DNA of 64,000 nucleotides from Mycolicibacterium diernhoferi (lineage in GTDB: Bacteria > Actinomycetota > Actinomycetes > Mycobacteriales > Mycobacteriaceae): NCBI RefSeq assembly GCF_019456655.1, contig NZ_CP080332.1, forward strand, positions 3,906,001-3,970,000, written 5' to 3'. This document shows positions 17,078 through 24,911 of the stretch, piece after piece (position 1 is the stretch's first letter; each line of letters opens with the position of its first letter). Under the pieces are notes generated by a model that was not told the origin of the DNA, ran no database searches, and worked only from the letters and a program-made list of their open reading frames with translations. Position numbers and translations under genes: made by a program.

Positions 17078-17085
17078 CTGACATC
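17070..17085. promoter_or_regulatory. 16-bp palindrome over the polymerase-like gene start
   Basis: GATGTCA-CC-TGACATC is perfectly symmetric and covers the GTG start. It could be an operator or an RNA hairpin that hides the initiation region. The 17078-17471 gap upstream has no gene; it holds a possible minus-strand -10 near 17212-17220. Confidence 0.5.
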
Positions 17086-17471
17086 ACCAGAATCCACAAA
17101 CATGCCCCCGTGTCTACCCGAAATCCCTGTTGCACAACTAGTTAAGCTACGCACTCCATTCAACTCCGAACACTGCTCGAATGCTTGAGCCGCTCCTCGA
17201 CGACGGCGCGTATGTATAATCGGCATCTGCACAGTTGAAACTGGGCAGTCGAAACCAAGCACCGGCGGTTTCTAGTTCGGACGCCCTAAGGCCACGCAGA
17301 TTCAACGACGCTACGTACCTTGAAAAATTACGGGCGAACCAAAGATGCGCTTTGCATGAGCCCAGCACTAGGCCGATATCTAAATGCAGAAGGACTATTG
17401 GCCTTCAGCCGTACGCTCTCCCCCGGGCGTGTCGAAGGGTGGGCTCAGTCCCGTCCGGCGCTTACTCGGTT

Positions 17472-17963
17472 TCATCCGTTGTCGTCCTCGCCCTCGTCCA
17501 TATCGAACCAATCGTGCGCTGGTTCGTTTATTACGACCGTGCAGTTGGGCGGCTTCGGCCCCATCGCACCAACTGGGTATGCGTACGACGGGAGCCAGGG
17601 CACGACGTACGCGTTTTCGTCCGCAGGCTCGAAGTCCTCAGCGTCGAAGTCTGCAGGCCAACCGAGATCACCGGCCAGCTCCACAACGGGCGTACCGTCG
17701 CTATAGAAGCTGAAGGCCTTTTTAGCCTCGGCCTCAGAGCCTCCCGACGTTTCGACACTCCAGATCGTAACGAGCTTCAACCGTTGCACGCAGATTTCAA
17801 GGTCATCTAGCACAGAGTCCAGCTCTTGCTGGTCAATCCGCCCGCCCCGTTGGAGATCGCGGACGAATTGATCGATACGCCAAGCACTTAGAGTGCCCTC
17901 GGCAAGAGCGTGTTTACGGTCGTCTTCTACCTGCGCCGGAGTCCGGCCATATAGATCTTTCAT
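17472..17963 (-). CDS. Hypothetical protein with acidic C-terminus
   Basis: The 163-residue product starts at ATG 17963, preceded by AAGGA, which decides the start against the longer frame. The N-terminal half is helical and charged ('LYGRTPAQVEDDRKHALAEG', 'GGRIDQQELDSVLDDLEICV'). The C-terminal half is Asp/Glu/Pro-rich with several Trp and ends 'DMDEGEDDNG'. The acidic tail could mimic DNA or recruit a basic partner, but that is speculation. It lies between the polymerase-like gene and xis on the same strand, so it may share the Xis promoter. I do not recognise a family. Confidence 0.65.
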   Translation of the reverse strand: MKDLYGRTPAQVEDDRKHALAEGTLSAWRIDQFVRDLQRGGRIDQQELDSVLDDLEICVQRLKLVTIWSVETSGGSEAEAKKAFSFYSDGTPVVELAGDLGWPADFDAEDFEPADENAYVVPWLPSYAYPVGAMGPKPPNCTVVINEPAHDWFDMDEGEDDNG

Positions 17964-18079
17964 TTCATTCCTTAAACTGTGAGTACGTAGTTCTGTCCAA
18001 CCCCGCCCAGAGGCGGTCCGATCCTTGCAACTCAACGTGGCGCGGCGCTAGGTCAAGCCACGGATGTCGCTAACGGTAA

Positions 18080-18283
18080 CTATCGATTCCCCTCCCTTCG
18101 CTCACCTTCCTTACAACGGTGCTCTACAAGGAAGCTTTCGACGTCGTCCCACCGGTAAAGCACACGGCGACCTATCCGAATGAACGCCGGACCCGTTCCA
18201 CGCCAGCGCATCTGAGCGAGTGCGGCGGCGGTAGTTCGCAGGTAGCAGGCCACCTCGGCTGGTTGTGCGAGTGATTCCTTCAC
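18080..18283 (-). CDS. xis: Excisionase (HTH_17/MerR-like)
   Basis: The 67-residue protein is a typical mycobacterial-element excisionase. It has 'LAQPAEVACYLRTTAAALAQM' as the HTH, then 'WRGTGPAFIRIGRRVLYRWDDV' as the wing, and a basic tail. Excisionases bind beside the attachment site and steer the integrase towards excision. The gene is divergent from the XRE repressor with about 100 bp between the starts. This is the standard genetic switch layout of temperate elements. ATG 18283 keeps the full fold. The name rests on fold and context, not on a site-specific test; it could also regulate the downstream leftward genes. Confidence 0.8.
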   Translation of the reverse strand: MKESLAQPAEVACYLRTTAAALAQMRWRGTGPAFIRIGRRVLYRWDDVESFLVEHRCKEGERREGNR

Positions 18284-18352
18284 CGCCGCCTCCCATCAAA
18301 ACTGGACTCACGCAAGTCAATATTTGGTTGCTAGAGGCCAGCCTACCGCGCG

Positions 18353-18373
18353 CCGGGTTGTCTGGCAACCCGG
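18353..18373. promoter_or_regulatory. 21-bp palindrome in the xis/repressor switch region
   Basis: CCGGGTTG-TCTGG-CAACCCGG has perfect 8-bp arms. It lies between the divergent starts of xis (18283) and the XRE repressor (18388), 14 bp before the repressor ATG. It fits a repressor operator. Confidence 0.6.
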
Positions 18374-18387
18374 ATCTCGGTAGCGTT

Positions 18388-19185
18388 ATGGTCATGGTCG
18401 ACGAGACACCTGCAGAGCTGCGCGTTGTGGTCGGCAAGAACCTCAGAAGACTGCGCACAGACGCTGGCATCACCCTGAATCGGCTAGCCGTGGCCGCCCG
18501 CCACCGCGGTCTGAACTGGGCAGAATCGAGGGCGGCAGATTTCGAGCGGGGGCTGGGCTCGCCGTCTCTTCCCACCCTGATCGCCCTGTGCTGCGCGCTT
18601 CGCGACGTCGGTTGTCAATCGGCCACAATCGCCGAGCTCATCCACACCGATGGGGGCGAGATCCGGGTCAATGGCGGCTTGTGCCTGTCGGAGAGCGCAG
18701 CTGTCTCGATCTTGTGCGAGCAGATCCTGCCGCCGAAATCGGCCAGCGCAGCAGCACAACCTGGTCCTCGGCGAACCTCGGCGAGCCCTCCGACGGCACA
18801 GGGAGATTTCTCCATCCCATTCCTTCGCAGGAGCGAGGATGTGCCATCGTTCATTCTCGCCGACGTCCTGAAGCAGTTGGCGGGTCGCCGGAACCTATCC
18901 GCTCAGCAGTCGGTAGGCCGACTCTTCGAGGCGGTGACCCCAGACACTGTAAGGACGGTTCTCGCGCAGTCAGGCGCGCCAGAGCGGAAGATCGAAAAGT
19001 CACTCAATCTGTCATATGCAGAACTGGCCGTCGCATCTGCCGCGCTGTGGGGGGAGGCCTTCTCCATCCACCGCGACAAGCTTGCCGGGGAAGGAGCCAA
19101 CCGGCAGAAGCGCGGTCAAATCACACGCCGAATGAAGGAAGAGCTACTTCAAGCTCTCGGCGAGCCAGGCGCTCATGGCCGGTAG
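18388..19185 (+). CDS. XRE-type HTH repressor of the integrative element
   Basis: The 265-residue protein starts with a Cro/CI-type HTH ('VGKNLRRLRTDAGITLNRLA' followed by 'SRAADFERGLGSPSLPTL', about residues 15-65). A second region (about 145-255) contains 'LKQLAGRRNLSAQQSVGRLF' and may mediate oligomerisation or sensing. ATG 18388 was chosen; ATG 18394 is equally possible. It is divergent from xis across a palindromic site and its end overlaps the integrase start by 11 bp, so repressor and integrase are co-transcribed. It most likely maintains the integrated state by repressing the leftward genes. No catalytic Ser-Lys pair of a LexA/CI autoprotease was recognised. Confidence 0.75.
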   Translation: MVMVDETPAELRVVVGKNLRRLRTDAGITLNRLAVAARHRGLNWAESRAADFERGLGSPSLPTLIALCCALRDVGCQSATIAELIHTDGGEIRVNGGLCLSESAAVSILCEQILPPKSASAAAQPGPRRTSASPPTAQGDFSIPFLRRSEDVPSFILADVLKQLAGRRNLSAQQSVGRLFEAVTPDTVRTVLAQSGAPERKIEKSLNLSYAELAVASAALWGEAFSIHRDKLAGEGANRQKRGQITRRMKEELLQALGEPGAHGR

Positions 19186-20344
19186 GCCCCCACTGCGAAT
19201 CGGCCAGCATGGAAGGATCTCGCGGACGAAGAAGGCCAACGGCGTCTGGGTGGCGAGGTGCCGGTACCGAGATCACGACGGAGTCACTCGCACGGTCGAA
19301 CGACGTGGCCCCCTCGATGAGTTCGACCAGTACGGAAAGCTCGCTGAGGACGCGCTGATCGCCGCGCTGGCAGAGCGTCAGGCACCGGGTGTCTCCGACG
19401 CCGTGGGACCCGACACGCTGGTGATGACGCTGGTAGATGAGCACCTGCGTCGACTGGCCGAGGACGGGAGGTCAGTCGCCACGCTGGCCACCTATGCGTT
19501 CACCGCAGAGAAGCTGCGCAAGTTCGTTGGTGGTGTGCGGGTGCGCGAGGCTACCACGGCCCGGTTGGATGCCGCGCTGCGGTCGATGCGCACCGCGCAC
19601 GGCGCGACGATGGCCAAACAGTCCAAGACGATTCTGCGCGGTGGTCTCCAGCTCGCCGTCATGGCCAGCGCACTGACCGCCAACCCGGTGCGCGACGTGA
19701 ACACGATCAGGCCGAGAGCTGCACCCAAGGGCGCTGCCGCGCTGACGGCCGAGCAAGTGCGCGCTCTGCTGATTGATGTGCGGTCGTCGGACTACTGCGC
19801 TACGCGTGACCTGGCCGATCCGATCATCCTGCTGATCGCGACCGGCCTGCGCCGCTCCGAGCTCCTGGCCCTGCAATGGTCGGACTTTGATGCCGACGCG
19901 GCAACGCTGAGCGTCACCGGCAAGCTGGTCCGCGCGACTGGTTACGGTCTGCAGCGGGTCGAGGACACCAAGACGGCCGCCGGACTGCGCACTGTCGCGC
20001 TCCCCAAGTTCGCGGTCGACATGCTCACCGCCCGGCACGGCCGCGAGTACGCGGGCGAACAGGACATGATTTTCCCGGCCACCTCGGGCACCTGGCGCGA
20101 CCCGAACAACTTCGGTAAAGCATGGCGCAGTGTGCGTGAGGCGCTCGGCGTCCCCGGAGTCACCAGCCACTCATTCCGCAAGACGGTGGCGACACTGATT
20201 GACGACGGCGGCCTGTCTGCACGCATTGGTGCTGACCAGCTCGGGCACTCGAAAGTGTCAATGACGCAGGACCGGTACATGGCGCGGGGCCGGGTCCACA
20301 CCGAGGTGGCCGACCTGCTGGACCGCGCTATAAGCGATGAATAA
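19175..20344 (+). CDS. int: Tyrosine integrase
   Basis: The 389-residue phage-type integrase has an N-terminal arm-binding part (about 1-70), a SAM-like core-binding domain (about 85-170) and a C-terminal catalytic domain. Catalytic residues are Arg226 ('ATGLRRSEL'), His332 and Arg335 ('SHSFRKT'), His358 ('LGHSK') and nucleophile Tyr368 ('DRYMA'). All are present, so it should be active. It overlaps the repressor gene and ends 44 bp from the 3' end of a CAU-anticodon tRNA. That is the usual position for an integrase whose attachment core is the tRNA 3' half. The element therefore extends leftwards from the tRNA. Confidence 0.95.
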   Translation: MAGRPPLRIGQHGRISRTKKANGVWVARCRYRDHDGVTRTVERRGPLDEFDQYGKLAEDALIAALAERQAPGVSDAVGPDTLVMTLVDEHLRRLAEDGRSVATLATYAFTAEKLRKFVGGVRVREATTARLDAALRSMRTAHGATMAKQSKTILRGGLQLAVMASALTANPVRDVNTIRPRAAPKGAAALTAEQVRALLIDVRSSDYCATRDLADPIILLIATGLRRSELLALQWSDFDADAATLSVTGKLVRATGYGLQRVEDTKTAAGLRTVALPKFAVDMLTARHGREYAGEQDMIFPATSGTWRDPNNFGKAWRSVREALGVPGVTSHSFRKTVATLIDDGGLSARIGADQLGHSKVSMTQDRYMARGRVHTEVADLLDRAISDE

Positions 20345-20387
20345 ACGATGGATTGTTGCCAGCAATCTTTAGAAATACGCTCTGCAG

Positions 20388-20430
20388 TGGGGCGGGCGGG
20401 GCTCGAACCCGCGACCAAGGGATTATGAGT
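20388..20430. other. Likely attachment site (tRNA 3' half)
   Basis: The integrase stop lies next to the tRNA 3' end, and the intact tRNA shows that the element restores it. The attachment core should be within the anticodon-to-acceptor part. I searched by eye for a second copy to the left and found none, so the other junction may lie outside the window or have decayed. Confidence 0.5.
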
Positions 20431-20461
20431 CCCCGGCTCTAACCAACTGAGCTACCGCCCC
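20388..20461 (-). tRNA. tRNA with CAU anticodon (Met or Ile2)
   Basis: A full cloverleaf on the minus strand: acceptor GGGGCGG/CCGCCCC with discriminator A, D-arm GCTC/GAGC, anticodon loop CTCATAA, T-arm GCGGG/CCCGC with TTCGAGC. CCA is not encoded (followed by CTGCA). The anticodon CAU fits elongator tRNA-Met or tRNA-Ile read as AUA after lysidine modification. The 'CTTGGTCGC' after the anticodon stem resembles bacterial tRNA-Ile2. Confidence 0.9.
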
Positions 20462-20530
20462 GACGCGTAATGCGGCACCTATGTTCGCACAGCACCCCCC
20501 AGCGGCATACAACCCGGTTAGTCTCACCGG

Positions 20531-20911
20531 GTGATCAGATTCCTGCTGCGCATCGCAGTGTTCCTGGGCTCCTCGGCGATCGGCCTGCTGGTCGCCTCGT
20601 GGCTGGTGTCGGGCATGACGTTGCGCCCGCTCGGATTCCTCACCGCGGTGGTCATTTTCACCGTCGCCCAGGGCATCCTCTCCCCCTTCTTCCTCAAGAT
20701 GGCCAACCGGTACGCCTCGGCGTTCCTCGGTGGCATCGGCCTGCTCTCCACCCTGGCCGCCCTGATCCTGGCCTCGCTGTTCTCCAGCGGCATCAGCATC
20801 AGCGGCATCGGCTCGTGGATCGCGGCGACCGTCATCGTCTGGCTGGTCACCGCGATAGCCACCCTGGTGCTGCCGATGCTGGTCCTGAAGAAGAAGGCCG
20901 CTACGACCTGA
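20531..20911 (+). CDS. Four-helix phage-holin-family membrane protein
   Basis: The 126-residue product is almost entirely membrane: four hydrophobic helices at about residues 3-25, 33-52, 60-82 and 95-118, ending in a basic 'LKKKAA'. Such proteins are annotated in mycobacteria as phage holin family or mycobacterial four-TM proteins, though many have no proven lysis role. Start is GTG 20531, after a short gap from the tRNA. It lies on the chromosomal side of the attachment site, so it is probably part of the conserved backbone and not of the island. No neighbour suggests a function. Confidence 0.7.
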   Translation: MIRFLLRIAVFLGSSAIGLLVASWLVSGMTLRPLGFLTAVVIFTVAQGILSPFFLKMANRYASAFLGGIGLLSTLAALILASLFSSGISISGIGSWIAATVIVWLVTAIATLVLPMLVLKKKAATT

Positions 20912-20912
20912 G

Positions 20913-21884
20913 CTACCAGGTCCCGTCGGCCACCACATCACCACCGCCGGCGCCCAGCTTCACCACCGTGCTCGGGTCCACCGGCACGAACGGATCCTCC
21001 TTCTGGCCAAGCACATTGCCGACACTCTTGATTCTGGACAGGATCTCCGAGGCGAGCACATCCGCTTCGTCGGCGTCGTAATAGTCGAACCACGGCAACC
21101 CGGCATCCATGTAGGCCTCCCGGTCTACCGGCGTCGGCGGCGGCAGCTCCCCGGTGATCGCGTTCCACTGCTCGGCCGAGCACAGGTGCACGAACACCCG
21201 CAGCGCCGCGCTCTGGTCGTAGTCGGCCAGCGGGCGCTCATCGGAGTACACCTCCTGGCGCATCCGCCCACCGGCACCGAGCCCCATTGCCGGCCCTTCA
21301 CACGCGACCAACTCGTCGCACTCCATTATCGAGGCAGGCGAGCACTGCACCACGCGCTGCGCTTCCCGCCACCGCTCCAACGCCTCGGCCGTCAGCCCCA
21401 CTGCACGCAGCTGCACCCCACCGTGGGTCTCCTCCCCGGTCACCTGCCCCTCGACGGTCGCCCCCGACCCCAGCGGCACCGCCACGAATTGGCGGATGAA
21501 GCCCGCGCCGGCGTTGATGCCGTCCAGCCACGGCTGCGTGGGCAGCGGCACGTAGTTCTGCGGGTCCCCGGTCAGATGGTCGATCCACGGCAGCCCGCTG
21601 ACCGCACACACCTTGCCCACCCCGACCTGCAGCGCGGCCGGCTCGAAAGCGTCGAACGACAACCACATCGCCTCGCGCTGAAAGATCGGCAGCATGATGC
21701 CGCCGCGGGCCAGCCAGTCGGCCGGCGCGGTGTCCGGGTAGTCGGCGACCCGCCGCAGCGGGAACCTGCCCAGCCCCGGCGGCAGCGGATGCAGCCCGGT
21801 CTCCGGGATCCGCAGCGTCCGCTGGAACGTCACCGTCACCGAACCCAGCGTCAACCGGTCCTGGTCGATCTCCACCTGCGTCAT
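20913..21884 (-). CDS. Conserved hypothetical protein
   Basis: The 323-residue product starts at ATG 21884, which has GGAGG eight bases upstream; a longer frame upstream is not used. It contains 'MLPIFQREAMWLSFD', 'VGKVCAVSG', 'NYVPLPTQPWLDGI', 'FIRQFVAVPLGSGATVEGQV', a pattern of a large conserved actinobacterial family without a known reaction. A glycine-rich 'GAGGRMRQEVYSDERPLADY' segment follows. No signal peptide or membrane helix. It lies downstream of the TldD/PmbA genes on the same strand with 70 bp between, so it may be co-transcribed. Function unknown. Confidence 0.7.
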   Translation of the reverse strand: MTQVEIDQDRLTLGSVTVTFQRTLRIPETGLHPLPPGLGRFPLRRVADYPDTAPADWLARGGIMLPIFQREAMWLSFDAFEPAALQVGVGKVCAVSGLPWIDHLTGDPQNYVPLPTQPWLDGINAGAGFIRQFVAVPLGSGATVEGQVTGEETHGGVQLRAVGLTAEALERWREAQRVVQCSPASIMECDELVACEGPAMGLGAGGRMRQEVYSDERPLADYDQSAALRVFVHLCSAEQWNAITGELPPPTPVDREAYMDAGLPWFDYYDADEADVLASEILSRIKSVGNVLGQKEDPFVPVDPSTVVKLGAGGGDVVADGTW

Positions 21885-21954
21885 GCCAGACCTCCATCTC
21901 GACTCACTGCCGATAGGGATAGCACCCGGCACCGACAGCCAGAGGTCCGCTGAG

Positions 21955-23325
21955 CTACTGCGCCTGGCTCACCGAGGACATGTGGAAGTCGGGGATCCGC
22001 AGCGACGGCATGGTCGCCCGGGTCGCCCAGTCCCCCCACTCCCGCGGCAGCGTGGGCTCGCTGACCCCGGCCTCGGTGGCGCGGCGCAGCAGATCCAGCG
22101 GGCTCTCGTTGAACCGGAAGTTGTTCACCGCCGCGGTCACCTCGCCGTCCTCGATCAGGTACACCCCGTCGCGGGTCAGCCCGGTCAGCAGCAGCACCGC
22201 CGGGTCCACGGTGCGGATGTACCACAGCGTGGTCAGCAGCAGCCCGCGCTCGGTGGACGCGATCATGTCCGCCAGCGACGCGGTGCCACCGGTCATCAAT
22301 AGGTTGTCGGCCGGAACCGCCACCGGCGCACCGAATTCCGCGGCCGCCGCACGCGGGTAGGCCAACGCGTTGATCGTCCCGTCGCGCAGCCAGTCCACCC
22401 GGCCGACGTCGAGCCCGTTGTCGAAGATCGACACCTGCTCCGAGGACCGCGACACCGCCACGAACGGCTGGCATTCCTGGCCCGGCGCCGTGGGGTCCGA
22501 GTACATGGTCAGCCCCAGATCGGTGAGCTTCTCCCCCACCCGGGTCCCGCCCGGCGCGGACAGCGCGGTGCGGCCCTCCTGCGCACCGCGGCCGTCCATG
22601 CTCCAGCCCAGATAGATGAGCATGTCGGCGACCGTCGACGGCGGCATCAGCGTCTCGTACCGTCCCGCCGGCAGATCCACCGTGCGCTGCGCCCAGCCCA
22701 GTCGCAGCGACAACTCGTCGAGCAGGGCATCGGTGGACACGCGTGAGAAATCCGGTGTGCCCACCCCGGCCCAGGCGCTCGCGCCGTTGCGCTTGGCGTT
22801 GATCTCCACCGAACCGGTCGGTTGGGTGTAGCGGCGACGCAGCCCGGTCGAGGAGCCCAGGAACGTCGTGGACAACACGTGCCGGGCGTAGCCGTACAGC
22901 TTGTCGGCACCGCGGAAGCCGCGCACCAAACCGGTTGCCACATCGGCGAATACATCGGAACCGGTGGTGGGCACCGGGGCATCCCAGTTCGGCGGCGCAT
23001 CTCCGCCCGGCAACGCGGGCGCACTGTCGGTGGCCGCCGGCGCCGACGCGGCCGCCCGCTGGGAGGCGGCGACCAGCGCGCTGAGCGCAGCCGGGTCGAC
23101 CTCGGTGGAACTGACCGAGCCGACGTGCGCGTCCGCGCCGCGGCGCAGCACCGAGATCACCGTGGTGCTGCGGGCCTGCGATTCACCGTTGGTGGTCATT
23201 GAGTTACCGGCCCAGCGCAACGAGGCGTCGGCCCGGTCGGTGACGATGACGGTGGTCTCATCGGCTCCGCCGAGCCGGGCGGCCTCGGCCAGCACCTGGT
23301 CGACGACGTGCTGTGCGGCGATCAT
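21955..23325 (-). CDS. pmbA: Metalloprotease-related protein PmbA/TldE
   Basis: This 456-residue protein is the TldE/PmbA half of the TldD-TldE protease. It contains 'GNSMTTNGESQARSTTVISV', 'LPAGRYETLMPPSTVADML', and C-terminal 'GVYLIEDGEVTAAVNNFRFN', all family hallmarks. PmbA has no zinc motif itself and forms a heterodimer with TldD that degrades unfolded peptides; in several bacteria it matures microcins or removes leader peptides. Start ATG 23325 overlaps the tldD stop in ATGA, which both fixes the start and shows coupling. Corresponds by order to Rv2314c of M. tuberculosis (from memory). Confidence 0.9.
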   Translation of the reverse strand: MIAAQHVVDQVLAEAARLGGADETTVIVTDRADASLRWAGNSMTTNGESQARSTTVISVLRRGADAHVGSVSSTEVDPAALSALVAASQRAAASAPAATDSAPALPGGDAPPNWDAPVPTTGSDVFADVATGLVRGFRGADKLYGYARHVLSTTFLGSSTGLRRRYTQPTGSVEINAKRNGASAWAGVGTPDFSRVSTDALLDELSLRLGWAQRTVDLPAGRYETLMPPSTVADMLIYLGWSMDGRGAQEGRTALSAPGGTRVGEKLTDLGLTMYSDPTAPGQECQPFVAVSRSSEQVSIFDNGLDVGRVDWLRDGTINALAYPRAAAAEFGAPVAVPADNLLMTGGTASLADMIASTERGLLLTTLWYIRTVDPAVLLLTGLTRDGVYLIEDGEVTAAVNNFRFNESPLDLLRRATEAGVSEPTLPREWGDWATRATMPSLRIPDFHMSSVSQAQ

Positions 23326-24845
23326 CGGCCGGCCTCCGCCTGCGTGTTCAACACATTGACCCCTCGGAACAACGCCGACGGGCAGCCGTGGCTGACCGGG
23401 GCGACCTGACCGGGCTGCGCCTTGCCGCAGTTGAACGCACCCCCGAGGCGCCAGGTGGACGGCCCGCCGACGGCTTCCATCGACCCCCAGAACTCGGTGG
23501 TGGTGGCCTGATACGCGACATCGCGCAGCTGCCCGTCCAGCTTGCCGTCCCGGATCCGGAAGAACCGCTGCCCGGTGAACTGGAAGTTGTACCGCTGCAT
23601 ATCGATCGACCAACTCTTGTCGCCGACGATGTAGATGCCGTCGGACACCCGCGCGATGAGATCCGCGGTGGACAGGTCCTCGGCGCCCGGCTGCAGCGAC
23701 ACATTCGCCATCCGCTGGATCGGGACATGGTGCGGGGAGTCGGCATAGGAGCAGCCGTTGGAGCGCGCTTCCCCCAGCCGCGGCGCGAACACCCGGTCGA
23801 GCTGGTAGCCGACGAACAGTCCGTCACGCACCAGGTCCCAGCTCTGTGAACGCACCCCTTCGTCATCGAAACCAACTGTGGCCAAGCCATGTTCGACGGT
23901 GCGGTCGGCGGTCACGTTCATCACCGGCGAGCCGTACCGCATGCTGTTCAGCTTGTCCGGGGTGGCGAACGAGGTGCCGGCGTAGGCCGCCTCGTAGCCG
24001 ATGGCCCGGTCGTATTCGGTGGCGTGCCCGACGGATTCGTGGATGGTCAGCCACAGGTTCGTCGGATCGATCACCAGGTCGGTGGGCCCCGCGGTGACGC
24101 TGGGCGCCTTGACCTTTTCGGCCAGCAGCGCGGGCAGCTCGGCGAGCTCCGCACTCCAGTTCCACACGCTGTCGTCGACCACGGCCTCCCAGCCGCGGGC
24201 GGTCGGCGGGGCCAGGGTGCGCATGGTCTCGAAGGTGCCGGCCGCCGGGTCGACGGTGGTGGCCTCCAGCGACGGCTGCAGCCGCACCCGCTGCTGGGTG
24301 GTGGAGGTGCCGAAGGTGTCGGCGTAGTAGGTCTGTTCCTTGACCGCCTGCAAACTGGCGGACACATGGTCCACCCCGTCGGCCGCCAGCAGCCGCTCGG
24401 AATAGTCGGCCAGCACCGCGATCTTGTCCGCGCCGGGCACGGTGAACGGGTCGATGCGGTAGTCCGACACCCAGCTCAGATCGTCGTAGACCGGTTCGGC
24501 GGCCAGTTCGATGCGTTCGGCGTTCAACGGCGCCAGCGTGGTCGCGACCCGGACCGCGCGGCGCGCCGTCTCGGCCGCCACCGCCGGGTCCAGTTCGGCG
24601 TGCGAGGCGAAGCCCCAGGTGCCGTCGACGATCACCCGCACCGCCAGCCCGATCTCACGGTCCAGGGTGGAGGTCTCCAGCTCGCCGTCGCGCAGCTGCA
24701 CGACCTCGGTGGTGAGCCGGTGGATGCGTAGATCGGCGTAGCCGGCACCGGCCGCGCGGGCCGCCGACAGCGCGGCATCGGCCAGCGCCCGGCGGGGCAG
24801 CGCAAGGAAGTCGGGATCGACGGAACGACGTGTCACGGACCCCAC
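23322..24845 (-). CDS. tldD: Metalloprotease TldD
   Basis: The 507-residue product carries the TldD zinc motif 'HESVGHATEYDR' (HExxxH) in the middle. C-terminal elements include 'GDKSWSIDMQRYNFQFTGQ' and cysteines near the end as in the family. The protein is the catalytic subunit of the TldD/TldE peptidase, acting in the cytoplasm. It precedes pmbA with a 4-bp overlap. Start is GTG 24845; GTG 24836 is possible. A strong hairpin upstream (24863-24899) separates it from the oxidoreductase gene. Corresponds by order to Rv2315c. Confidence 0.92.
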   Translation of the reverse strand: MGSVTRRSVDPDFLALPRRALADAALSAARAAGAGYADLRIHRLTTEVVQLRDGELETSTLDREIGLAVRVIVDGTWGFASHAELDPAVAAETARRAVRVATTLAPLNAERIELAAEPVYDDLSWVSDYRIDPFTVPGADKIAVLADYSERLLAADGVDHVSASLQAVKEQTYYADTFGTSTTQQRVRLQPSLEATTVDPAAGTFETMRTLAPPTARGWEAVVDDSVWNWSAELAELPALLAEKVKAPSVTAGPTDLVIDPTNLWLTIHESVGHATEYDRAIGYEAAYAGTSFATPDKLNSMRYGSPVMNVTADRTVEHGLATVGFDDEGVRSQSWDLVRDGLFVGYQLDRVFAPRLGEARSNGCSYADSPHHVPIQRMANVSLQPGAEDLSTADLIARVSDGIYIVGDKSWSIDMQRYNFQFTGQRFFRIRDGKLDGQLRDVAYQATTTEFWGSMEAVGGPSTWRLGGAFNCGKAQPGQVAPVSHGCPSALFRGVNVLNTQAEAGR

Positions 24846-24862
24846 CGTAACGGCAGAGGTAT

Positions 24863-24899
24863 GTCGTCAGGGGCGGGTGGGTTCTCCGCCCCTGACGAC
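24863..24899. terminator. 14-bp perfect hairpin between oxidoreductase and tldD
   Basis: GTCGTCAGGGGCGG and CCGCCCCTGACGAC pair perfectly around a 9-base loop. It starts 13 bp after the oxidoreductase stop and ends before the tldD start. There is no U-tract, which is common for mycobacterial terminators. Confidence 0.75.
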
Positions 24900-24911
24900 G
24901 GGAGGAAAGCT

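Noticed and set aside
1..20387. Full prophage
   Set aside because: No capsid, portal, large terminase, tail or lysis genes are present in the region.
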